From Metaphire vulgaris (taxonomy: Eukaryota; Annelida; Clitellata; Crassiclitellata; Megascolecidae), in NCBI GenBank assembly GCA_018105865.1, contig CM030862.1:4422062-4486061 (forward strand): a DNA stretch of 64,000 bases, written 5' to 3'. The notes below the pieces were generated by a model that did not search any database, was not told where the DNA came from, and was given only the letters and a program-made list of their open reading frames with translations. Position 1 is the first letter of the stretch, and each line of letters starts with the position of its first letter. Shown piece by piece: positions 34,908-45,338 of the stretch. A program made the translations under genes and the position numbers.

Positions 34908-36134
34908 CTATTGGACTTCTTTAGATTGATGTTGCTGCATTCCAGGCGAAATTCCAGTTGTTGGCCACAGTTTATCTGAGGTACTTTGCTCTACGGCCTT
35001 ATACTGTTGTCCGCAATCAGGACGGTTCCATGTTGGGGATGACTGGGGATGCACACCTCCACCGGCCCACCAAAACTGCGTCTTCAATGGGAGATGATTT
35101 TCTAAACGGATTAGCCGTGATGTATATCCACAAAGATATGGACCTATCCATATAGACAATGTCATCGACAAATTCGCTTCCAGCAATAGAAAACTCGATT
35201 TTGCACTATGACTTTGTACAACCAAACTAAAATGGCTTTTATACATTGTCAATTCTGAACATTATATTTTATAAATCAAATCTACAGATTTCTTCTTAAC
35301 TGTTTACACATAATTCCTTTGGCAATTGGCGGGATCTTCCTAGAAATTCATTGCATCCCCCCACCAAGAGTTCATGGAACCGCCACTGTCCGTAATCTTC
35401 ATTCTGCAGATGTTTTTCATGTCTAACAGGCGCACTGTGTTTCTGCTTTGTAAACCGTATTCACGTTGTTAAAACTACCGATTTGTGTTCAGAGCCACAA
35501 TCTGCACTGAGGCATGTACACAGGTTGTTGATTACATGTTTCCAATGGCTATTTGTCAGTGTGTAATCAATTATTTGTGTTCTGGAAGTTTTGTCCTGCA
35601 ATTTAACATTGCTTCTCTCTGACATTTCCAGATCAACGAATCCTGTTGCACATACGGAATAGATTGTTGTTGGCGACCAGCGTATATGTTCGGCGCAGAA
35701 GTTAACATTTGTCTCCATGTCCATATAACGTTCAAGTCGACGTGGAAAAATAGACAATATGAGAGGCTTAGGAGACTGGCATTTTATGTTGCTATAGTTT
35801 TGTAAACATCAGCACCGAACCAGATCAGGCAGGGAGCAGGGATTCCTATTTCGAACAGCAGAGATTTAGCATTTACTGCATTGTCTATTAATTGATAATA
35901 ATTGGTGTGCTGACGGTACAAGTCCAGTGACCAGACACAGACAGCATAGTGGTCAGTGACTGGGAGTGAATGTCTCGCCGTCTTCACTTGTATATTCATA
36001 CGCAAACTGAGCGGATGAAGGATATTGCTGCTGTGATCGTTGTTTGCCAGAGGTAGACATGAATTTACGTGAGACGCTTTGGCTCCAGGATATCTAAGAT
36101 GACGCTGCCAAATGGACGTAATAGGCGGATGCAA
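34908..36134 (-). other. Series of minus-strand open frames, unidentified
   Basis: Three frames of 98-116 codons (36134-35784, 35757-35461, 35252-34908) follow one another in different phases. Composition is not low-complexity, but no family is recognised and the frame changes 26 bp apart. Could be a decayed gene or transposon. A hAT-type right end (GGAACCGCCACTG) lies at 35376-35388. Confidence 0.15.
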
Positions 36135-36464
36135 TCCTGTTCATCCCGACGACAAACAGTCTGTGCACTCGTTGTGAATCTTTGAAAGAATAGTTTTTTA
36201 AAGTAACGTTTAACTGTATCAACAAACGATCAAAGCCGAGATCGCAATGCTTTGATTGCATTCAATTATATTAGCTGTCTATGCCACGTTTCGTCTTCCA
36301 ACTGTAAATAGTCTGAACATTTTCTCACGCAGCTACAGACCTCCTGTGGGGTGGGAAGTTTGATCCTCCCACGAAACTCTGTTGCCGGTATGCGAAACGC
36401 TAGCGTTTTGCTCGATACTCCGGAGTCCAGCGTACTTATGTTAACTTCCTGTGCTCTTGTAAAG

Positions 36465-36735
36465 GAGCGCTATGGAATAGTGGTAGGATTCTTGCCTTGA
36501 AATCGGCGGGCAACTGCTGGTTCGAATTTCACCCTAGCCACTGCGAAGAGACCTTGGATAAGTTGTTCGCCCCTAAATGTCTGCGAAGAAGGCAACGGAA
36601 AACCACCTCAGTCATCTCGTCCATGGGAGGCGTAAAGCCAATTAAACCTGCCGTACAGGCTCTAGGGTAGACTGGTAGAGAGCATTCACCACTCTTTGAA
36701 AAGCAAAATTGTGCATTGTGGAGAAAGAAGGAAGA
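36465..36735 (+). mobile_element. tRNA(Gly)-derived SINE
   Basis: ATAGTGGTAGGATTCTTGCC is close to the A-box half of tRNA-Gly, and CTGGTTCGAATTTC is the B box 33 bp on. The body carries GAAGGCAACGGAAAACCACC, resembling bodies of other SINEs. It is not a tRNA gene because the acceptor stem does not pair. Confidence 0.8.
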
Positions 36736-37905
36736 ATGCAATGTCTACAACATGCAAATGATGACTCGTGACTTGTCTCAGTCAGTTGATCTTCAGCCTC
36801 AAACTAGAGGAACGGATATAAAAAATATTGGGAAAAATGATTGAAAGTTAAACGTTTATCTTTTTGCTAAACTCTTTTGCGAAAATTATACATGTATAAA
36901 TTAAGCAGAATCTAGATTCATCTGCGGTCGTCTGTGCTGTTGCAATTTTCACTTAATTGTGTTCCGCAAACACTCTATTTGGCATTCTGTTTTTTCTGTA
37001 TCGATGAAGAAGGATAGCTTACGATGCATTCAATTTGGAAATACCTCTAAAAGCCGCGGCTCCATACCGGGATATGTTGCGGAGATATAACCCTAAGCAG
37101 TTGCACGGACAATATCCGCGTGAATGATGCGCTGGCATTAATTGACGGGGGCTCCTCTTAAAGATATATCATAAATAAATACCACCAGAATATTGCGTTT
37201 GCACATTCAAGCGGATAATTCAGCCGAATGTCTTTACCGTTCAGCCAATCAGCTTCCAGGTCAGTAGGTCATCGCCCGATTGACTGCTAAGTCTTGCGTC
37301 AACTCGAATGGTTATGCGACATTAAAATGTCTTCGCAAAATAATAACTTTCCAAAACAGCATCAGCGGTCTGATGGAAACTTTCTACGCTTGCGACACTT
37401 CCTTCCAATCGAAAACGCAGTTTTTAAAACGCACTTCAACACACGAATTGCAACAGTCCTATACTGTCGTCCGCCATCTTTACAATAGGCGGGGCTCCCT
37501 TTTATCCTGGGGTCCATCCGCCTACTGTCCGGGGACAACGTAATATACTCGTTAAAGGGATTTCTCCAGGTAACATATTCCCTAATGGAGCTGTACCTTA
37601 AGAGATCCGAAGAAGAAATGTAAGAAGAATGGCCTTCGAGCAAAATTTCTGACGACTTTTTTCCTTTTTTCCTCTGTTGTCTAGAAGAAAACACGTTTCT
37701 CGGGACAGTTTATGCGAAACTGAAACAAAATAACCGACAAAAAAATCGAATTTGAAATGGAAATCGCTGTGCGCCACCTGGCGACTTCTGTGCTGTGTCC
37801 CTAAAACACACTGCATTCGCCAGCTGTTCAGCGATTTATAAATAGCCCACTCATCAAAGGTTCTATAGTCACTCTGCGATTGAATAAACTCAGCGTTATT
37901 TAAAG
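36736..37905. other. Intergenic, nothing recognised
   Basis: Open frames on both strands at 37280-37694 overlap each other and show no family signature. Confidence 0.4.
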
Positions 37906-38060
37906 TGGCTTAGAAGGCATTACTGCCTTTGTGAAAGCCACCAGGGGCACTAACGGGGCTTGAACCGGGACCCTCGATAAGTAGGTCATGCTTGAACCCG
38001 ATCCGTCAGCCTGACGCTCCAGCACGTAACCCACTATGCCATCTTCCGCCTCCTAATACA
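37906..38060 (-). mobile_element. tRNA-like SINE, minus strand
   Basis: Minus strand: GATGGCATAGTGGGTTACGT (A box) and GATCGGGTTCAAGCATG (B box), followed by a second GGTTCAAGCCCC word. Possibly two pol III heads or a duplicated B box. Confidence 0.55.
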
Positions 38061-38482
38061 ATATAATCATTTAAGGCAACATAATGCTATACAACCATTG
38101 AGGCAATGGAGGTCCGCTAGCAGAAGGATACACTTCATATTATGTCATTTAGTTTTGTATAAAAGCATTCAATTTAGTCATGGAAGCGTAGATGTGTGTG
38201 CGCTATCTTACTATCGCCCATATGCGATTCTTTATAAAGATTGAGGAGGTAACAAATTCTGGCTAGCAATAGGCCTGTAAGCCTGGTAGCAGCTGAATTT
38301 AGCCCAACCTCTGTTTAGCATTGTCACAGATCATTGCATTTGCTCTATTATAGTTTTCACAACGGCATTCGAACCAGTTGCCCTCCGTGAGGTACGATCG
38401 ACTGCCTTAGAAGCCCGGTAAAAATATCGCTCTCTAGTCGCAATCATGCTCTCTCTCTCTCTCTCTCTCCGTCATTCTCTAC

Positions 38483-38882
38483 ATGCAGAAGTTCTCCATT
38501 AAAATTCTGTTGTTGTGTGTCTCTGTCATCGGCGTGTGTTCGCAGTTGATACAACGTGCTAAATATAGACTGCGTTGCGTGGCGTCATCTCTTGTCACGG
38601 CAGAATGCACAACGCAGCGGTGTACAACAACGGCAGGCGTACGGCGTGTCTTTCAAGTGGCGTTTAAATTGCAGGCAATTTCTTTAGAAATGCGAGTTAG
38701 CTCAGTAGAAGTACTCTGTCTGTGAAGAGCAGCGAGGATACAGGTAGACCAGGTAGGAAAATTGCAGACGGCATCTGAACCGCGTTGGGCGTTGACAGGA
38801 GGAAGACGCTTTGCGCTGGATCTACCTGAAGGCGGCGGCGGATTTAGACTTCGCATCGGTCGTCAGATGGTCCTCGATTAAC
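38483..38882 (+). other. Probable 5' leader region of the myosin gene
   Basis: This stretch follows a short (CT)n tract at 38451-38469 and runs to the proposed start ATG. It is largely free of recognisable repeats. It holds a short upstream open frame (38483-38725) whose first 20 residues look like a signal peptide (hydrophobic core ILLLCVSVIGVC). No TATA box is obvious. The true transcription start cannot be placed from sequence alone. Confidence 0.3.
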
Positions 38883-38885
38883 ATG
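38883..38885 (+). CDS. Myo1e/f: Probable myosin exon 1 coding part (start ATG only)
   Basis: An ATG stands directly before a strong donor (GTAAGT at 38886). Joined to the next exon at 45219 it gives AACATGGCT, a good Kozak context (A at -3, G at +4), and keeps phase 0. The product would start [16 protein letters not shown], about eight residues shorter at the N-terminus than human MYO1E. The intron would be 6.3 kb. The alternative is initiation at the in-frame ATG at 45237, which has a poorer context. This is inferred from splice logic only. Confidence 0.45.
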
Positions 38886-39059
38886 GTAAGTGTTACACTG
38901 AAGGCTAAGCACTTCATTTCACCGATACTCTTTGCTTTCTATTACACAGCATGACCCAATGGCAAAGGCCGCCACACCTGTAGTGTTTGTTTACTTCCGC
39001 TTAATCAGTTGACGACGACGACGATGATGATGATCATTGATAGCTGTTTCTTTTCTCCT

Positions 39060-39738
39060 TGATGACTGATAAAAAATGTATGCCAACTATTTTTCACTAT
39101 AAGTTACTGTTACAAAGACTCGGCCGATTTCCATAAAAATTTGCAGTTTGAAACAGGAATGAATTGGCTTCAGATAGACGCAAACATTATCTGAAAAAGT
39201 TTGTCTGAAAAAATGAATATTAAAAATGTCCATCGCCAGAATTGACCCTTGATTTCAGACAATGTCCATCGCTAGAATTGACCTTTGATTTCAGACAATG
39301 TCCATCGCTAGAATTGACCCTTGATTTCAGACGTCATAGCCTCTGAAGAATTGCTGCGCTGCAGTGAAGTTGTGATCGAACTTTGCCCACTCGCTAACCA
39401 GTCACCAATCTCTGCTTCAGTTCTTTCAGATTGGAAATGCGTGACCGGTAGACCCTTTCCTGCAGAATAACCCAGGTACGGTTGTCCACCGGGTTCTAGT
39501 CTGGTGAGTTTGTCGGCCATAGTTTGGGTGATGTGAACGCAGGAGTCTTCCAGTGCAGTAATTCAACGTTGTAACGTGCACATCGTGCATTATGTCAAAA
39601 AGAATAACTAAAGAATGGCTACCTAAGAGTGCATTTAATATCCCATGATTTCGAATTTAGTCCCTTATTAATCGGCCAAGTCATCTTAAAGTTATAGTGA
39701 AAATAGTGTAGATATACTTTTTATCCGGACACGTTGTA
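39060..39738. mobile_element. Mariner-like MITE with about 60-bp inverted ends
   Basis: The left end (GATAAAAAATGTATGCCAAC, CACTATAAGTTA) and right end (TAACTTTAAG-type, reading ACTTTTTATCCGGACACGTT) are imperfect mirrors. An inverted partial copy lies at 39869-40335. It contains three tandem 36-bp units at 39225-39332. No transposase frame. Confidence 0.65.
39225..39332. repeat. 36-bp tandem repeat, three copies
   Basis: Unit begins AATGTCCATCGCTAGAATTG and ends TGATTTCAGAC. Two substitutions among three copies. Confidence 0.95.
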
Positions 39739-39868
39739 CAGCAGGGGTACTCAAACTGTTTTAATGGCGGTCCACATACACTAGTTACAAGGGAAGTCCA
39801 GTTATTCCTGTGACTACTACGGCATAGTTTATATTATTATAGCTGTCGACTCCCAGACTTTGAACGTG

Positions 39869-40332
39869 TCAATTCTGGCGATGGACATATTGTATATTCA
39901 TTGTAGGCCTAAACTTTTTCAGACAATGTTTGCGTCTATGCGAAGCAGTGGCGTAGCGTAGCGTGACTTTTGGAGCCCGGTGGCATCTTTGACATGGGGC
40001 CCCAGAGTTTCGGGCTGACAAGCAAAAAAAGGTCGTCGTCCACCTTTTTAGTGTTGAGAAGCAAAAAACAAAAACAAAAACAAAAAAGGGCGTGACCCAC
40101 ATCGTTTCTCTAGAATTAGGGTCCCTAACTTAACCCTAACCCAAACCCCTCTTCGGGGGCCCCTCACCCGGGGCCCGGGGGCTGTCAGCAAAGTGCCGTC
40201 CGCCCCCTACTTACGCCACTGATCCGAAGTCCATTCATTCCTGTTTCAAACTGCAAATTTTTATGAGAATAAGCCAAGTTCTTTTAAAGTTATAGTACAA
40301 AGAGAGTTGGCATACTTTTTATACGGACACAG

Positions 40333-40335
<3 letters not shown>
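39869..40335. mobile_element. Inverted partial copy of the 39060 element, split by a hAT MITE
   Basis: Reverse complement of much of 39068-39260, for example GTCAATTCTGGCGATGGACA and TTTCAAACTGCAAATTTTTA. The insertion at 39946-40221 interrupts it at a precise 8-bp duplication. Confidence 0.8.
39946..40221. mobile_element. hAT MITE with 8-bp target duplication
   Basis: Ends CAGTGGCGTAGCG and CTTACGCCACTG. Flanks ATGCGAAG and ATCCGAAG match at 7 of 8 bases. It carries GACAAGCAAAAAAAGGTCGT at 40018 and telomere-like CCCTAACCC at 40133. Confidence 0.92.
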
Positions 40336-40365
<30 letters not shown>

Positions 40366-40366
40366 G

Positions 40367-40555
40367 TTACAGTCAAAGTGGGAAATCAGGCTATGTTGAC
40401 ATTGTCTGAAATTTTTAGGCAATGTCGACATAAGCCGTTTCACTCGGGCAACGTAGATATTGACTGAAATTGTTAGGCATTGTTTAACAATGCCTGAAAT
40501 TTGCTCAGATTTTCTACACACTTTGCCTGAAATCTTTATTCGTGATGGAATAGCA
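40367..40555 (-). mobile_element. MITE partial copy (TTACAGTCAAAG family)
   Basis: About 190 bp that is the reverse complement of the right part of the complete copy at 42141-42412. It begins with the same terminus TTACAGTCAAAGTG and stops at ATGGAATAGCA. Confidence 0.9.
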
Positions 40556-40619
40556 CTGTATATGGAGCTATGCATGCACCAATGTGTAACATAACAAAAA
40601 TTAAATGAGTTGCAAATTA

Positions 40620-41897
40620 GGGGGCGTCCATATAGTACGTACGCACCAAGAGGGACTTGAGATTTAGGCGATTTTGCGTACGGAAGCGTACGGGGGGGGG
40701 AGGGTCACGACTGAATTTGTACGTACGCACATTCAAATGTATAAATAGATAGAAGGCTGGTATATTCACACAAACATTTGATTTTAACAAAATTACTTTC
40801 TCACGGTCAAACAAAGGGTCCCGACTATTGTTACCACTGTTATTTAAATATTAAAAACCTATAATTTAATAGTAAACAAATGCTTTTTGGCTATGGCTAA
40901 AAATTAATTTTCACCGTGCGAGAGGGTATGGGGGGTTGCTAATTTGTACGTACGCATACAGTAGGGGGTAACCAAAATGTACGGTATGCAACAGGGGGAG
41001 GGGTTGAAAATATGACTTTTTGCATACGTACTATATAGATGTAAAATGTAGTGGAAAAAAATTAAACAATCTAAAATTTGCAGACGATGTCAGCCTGATA
41101 ACAGACAACAAATCAGATCTTCAAACACTGACCAATGAAGTTAATCTAACAAGCAAAAGATTTGGACTAACTATCAACCCAAAGAAAACGAAAACCATGG
41201 CAATCAGCAGAAAGGGAAAAGCTCAAATCAAAATAGCACTAGATAACACAACAATAGAACAAGTCGAAAGTTTCACCTATGTTGGAGGAGAAATTAGCAG
41301 TAATGGAAGTCATCAAGAAGACATAAAACAAAAATCGCCAAAGGACTGCAAACGATGGGAGATTGCGAAAAATCTGGAGCAGCAAAGGCATAAACATCAG
41401 CACAAAAGCCACAATATACAACACCATAGTAGTCCCACAAATTATATATGGAGCAGAAACATGGAGCATGAAAGAAACAGACGAAAGAAGACTACTGGTG
41501 GCCGAAATGACGTGTTTACGAAGAATCCTGGGAGTAACCCGACTGGAAAAAATAAGAAACGAAGACATCAGACAACGTCTCAACATGAAGGATACAATAA
41601 TCGACAAAATTAGAAGAAAAAGACTCAATTGGTATGGGCATGTCAACAGAATGGATGAAAGGAGACTACCATACAAGGCTCTCTACACTCAAATAGAAGG
41701 AAACAAAGGAAGAGGAAGACCCAGGAAAAAGTGGATGGACAACATCAGAGAAGACATGAACATGAAAGGAATTACAATAGTAGAAGGAAGACGATTGACA
41801 GAAGATAGAACTTCTTGGAAACATTTTGTGTCTAGCTATTGCCGCTGATGAGCTGGCAGAAAGCAAAGATGATGATGATGACTATATAGATGGCCCC
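40620..41897. mobile_element. Harbinger-like MITE (TTA duplication) interrupted by a LINE
   Basis: Ends GGGGGCGTCCATATAGTACG and CGTACTATATAGATGGCCCC are inverted repeats of about 26 bp with a TTA on each side. Without the LINE insertion the element is about 430 bp and non-coding. The TTA duplication and GGGG terminus suit PIF/Harbinger-like elements. Confidence 0.8.
41042..41880 (+). mobile_element. LINE 3' fragment with 12-bp target duplication
   Basis: Frame 1 has KLNNLKFADDVSLITDNKSD (FADD catalytic motif) and LTINPKKTKTM. Frame 2, after one shift near 41360, has IIYGAETWSMKETDERRLL, LNWYGHVNRMDERRLP and KGRGRPRKKWMDNIREDM to a stop at 41846. It ends in GATGATGATG and is flanked by ACTATATAGATG on both sides (41030-41041, 41881-41892). 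5'-truncated RTE/CR1-like; the best-preserved LINE here. Confidence 0.93.
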
Positions 41898-42021
41898 TTA
41901 GACGTTGCAAGCAGTAATATAAAACAGTTCTGAAACATTAATAACTGCCAAAATCTTTATTAAGTTCAAATGAAATAAAGGAACAAGCAGTAATAGAAAA
42001 CAGTTCTACAGCATTAATAAC

Positions 42022-42412
<391 letters not shown>

Positions 42413-42433
42413 CATATATATCACTGCAGTTTC

Positions 42434-42435
<2 letters not shown>

Positions 42436-42487
<52 letters not shown>

Positions 42488-42560
42488 CACTATTTCTATA
42501 TGTCTCCGGACAATTTCAATTTTTTCATAAGTCCCTCAGGAATGAAGTACCGAGGGTATA

Positions 42561-42607
<47 letters not shown>
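42436..42607. repeat. (CA)n(TA)n and (TA)n microsatellites
   Basis: CA/TA tract at 42436-42487 and TA tract at 42567-42607. Confidence 0.95.
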
Positions 42608-42608
<1 letters not shown>

Positions 42609-44402
42609 CTATCAATGATCATCGTCGTCGTCGTCATCGTCGTTGTTTTAAGCAGCAACTGACCGAACTTCGAGTGGGGATGAGTGCTTTGTGAGGCTTC
42701 ACAAATAAATCTTTGTAGAATTGTATTAGAGATGATGGGCGAAAATGTGCACTAAATGGCCTGTCTGGTTATATTTGAGCCGCCCTATGGTGACAGGAAT
42801 TAATGTCCATTTTACATAACTAGGGCAAAAGTGTCTCTAAGTAGGACCTATACTAGCTATACTAAAATAAATTCTGCTCTCTACGAAAGTTCACTGGAAT
42901 ATTTTCCTGTTACTCAAGAGAGGGAAGAGCCCTGCACAGCGGATTGTCTCTGGAGTGGAATTAAGTGGACATGGAAAGATGCGAATCCATTCACAATGAA
43001 GCCAACTAGAATCAAACCTTTTGCTAGAAAAGAGCCGATCCTGAACCGTAAAATTGTTAAGAACCATTGCCAAAATAACGAAACGATTCGAACCAACCAT
43101 CCATCAATTGAAAGTGATTGTCTTCATGCATATTTGCATCCATTTTATCTCGTTTTGTTCATATATTTCGCAAATGCTGAGCTAAATTTATGACACGGCA
43201 AGTCATGCGCACAGAGCTATCAAAGCAGTTTATTCAGCATGTGGCGACATCTGATGGCTGGATAAGTCCGAGATTCATCTGGGCTTGAAATACAAAACAC
43301 AGGTATTCTGCAGCTAAATTATAGCTTCCCGATGATGACTTTTTTGCTTGTCAGACTTTTCAAGACGTTGAGGCGATTTCAACACCCCCAACCGACTTTC
43401 GCAGCCCCCCCGACATCGTCCACTGCATTCATAAAGATGTGTAATATTGCATGAGATTACATTATGACGGATCCTCCCGGGCCCCCTACGGATCGCCGGG
43501 CCACTGGGCATTTGCGCCGCTGCCCTGTGCGATTACTCATCAAGTATAGATGCATTGGACTATGCGTCATCTGAGCCATGGACTACTAGATCATGTTTGA
43601 GCCCCTTAGAGGACGCTATTATGGGGTCCTAGGGTCCCGGACTGCACAAAGGCGTCGTGACCGAATGAGAGACGCACAAAATAAACTGAGATGACGATTC
43701 GGAGTAGGAGACTTAAATAAAAGCAAAGACGACTGGGTATTATGATTGACGTTAGCTAAATCATAAATGTCACATAATCTTCAAATAGATTTGTGTATAA
43801 AATTCATTGAACGTGGATGTACACCTCCAAAACAGAAGTCCAGATATTTATAACTCGTCTTAATCTAAATTAATCAGAAGGGGTTTATTAAAAATTCGCG
43901 AATCTAAAAATATGGAAAAAAACAACGAAGTCTACAAAACAAAATTTAATGATTAATTTGTTTTGAAGATGTTTCCTTTCCGCTATTCGCAATCTAGGAA
44001 CCGTCATAATACATTTGCTTCAATTCGCTATAAACCTCTCCATTGGCCCTCAGAGTGTGCAGTAGACAACGACATCAATTCTGAATTATTTCTGTATCTG
44101 ATGAAACTGAAAATCCTCGCAGGAGGTCAACATACAAGCAAACAATTATGAATAATTGATAAGAATTTTACGTGCATCAATAGATTTAACTCTAAGATTG
44201 GTATCTTCGAGAAATAAGTCTGTCTTTTGCGACGAATAACACAACACGGGCACAGATTGACATTCTGTGTTTTTGGTAAATCATCTCTTCGATAATTATT
44301 ATCTCGTAAAATCGTGATTGCGCGGCTGAAGTGAACCCGTTGCTAAGCTAAGGTTGAATAAGACAGGCGTAGACAGAGAGACGATAATATATCGATGCAT
44401 TG
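42608..44402. other. Intron 1 sequence, no exon recognised
   Basis: The region 43300-43530 holds a degenerate hAT-like copy (TTTTTTGCTTGTCAG at 43339, C-rich words). The open frame at 42831-43193 is not recognisable. Confidence 0.4.
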
Positions 44403-44410
44403 CACGAGCT

Positions 44411-44671
44411 CAGAGCCGGCGCGTGGGGCCTGCAAAGCTTGCGGCCGCAAGGGGCCACGCCGGCCGCAGGGGCCCCGCCGGCCTCGGATAGTTAAGAGTT
44501 TTCATTTTTCTTATTCTTAAGTAGTACTTGTTTTGTTTTTCTCGTCAGGCCATTTGAAGAGGCAAAACATATACGGTATATACGGATGACCTCTTTTGTT
44601 CGTCAAGACATCTAAAAAACGTTGCGCTCGTAAAAATTGCAGGGGCCCCCAAAAGTCACGCGCCGGCTCTG
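44411..44671. mobile_element. hAT MITE with 8-bp target duplication
   Basis: Ends CAGAGCCGGCGCGTG and CACGCGCCGGCTCTG are perfect 15-bp mirrors. Flanks CACGAGCT and CACAAGCT match at 7 of 8 bases. GC-rich ends, AT-rich middle. Confidence 0.93.
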
Positions 44672-44694
44672 CACAAGCTGTTCGCTCTCTCCGT

Positions 44695-44770
44695 GTGGCT
44701 CTGTCTTTGTCTCTGTCTCTCTGTCTCAGTCTGTCTCTGTCTCTGTCTCTCTCTCTCTTTCTCTCTCTGC
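44695..44770. repeat. CTGTCT-rich simple repeat
   Basis: Pyrimidine tract of CTCTGT/CTCT words. Confidence 0.85.
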
Positions 44771-45218
44771 ATTTAGGTCGACTGGGCGAATGTTCGTAGT
44801 CAGCCTGGGGATCGAAAATTCAACTGGCTACAGATTCAGATCTTTCACACTTTCCCATGACAACGCACAGAGACTAATATTCAAACTTTGGGTTTGACAT
44901 TGATTAGGAATGCAATACGTTTTCTGCCATTCCCCCACTCTTCCTTTGCTCTTCCACAACAAGAAGATCTTGTAAGCAGAATGAATCCGAACTTTACCAA
45001 ACTCATCCATGGCAAGTCAAAATGATCTAATTACTGGTTAGGTCAACAGCTGATCGCTTATTGCATTTCTTGATCGAATACGTTTAATTCAGCAACACTG
45101 AAAATCATTGAATTATTGATCGATCTTATATTGATTGATATGTTGACAAAAGGATTGATTAAGTGATTGACCGACAGTTATTGTTCTCGATATATTTGCT
45201 GTGTTTCTTCGCTTATAG

Positions 45219-45338
45219 GCTGGATACGGCCATCGAATGAAGCAGAGTGGAGTGGAAGACATGGTCCTTCTACAAAGGATATCGGAGGCTTCGATCGTCG
45301 AAAACCTCAAGAAACGACTCATGGACGACTGCATATAC
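45219..45338 (+). CDS. Myo1e/f: Myosin exon 2: motor N-terminus
   Basis: Forty codons following acceptor TTATAG and ending at donor GTATCC. They include [14 protein letters not shown] and [12 protein letters not shown], the conserved start of class I motors before the TYIG strand. Phase 0 at both ends. An in-frame ATG lies at 45237. Confidence 0.93.

Noticed and set aside
36468..36545. tRNA-Gly gene
   Set aside because: A and B boxes fit but no acceptor stem forms and a SINE body follows.
42831..43193. 120-codon frame in myosin intron 1
   Set aside because: Starts at GTG, no recognised motif, and it does not fit the myosin sequence in any phase.
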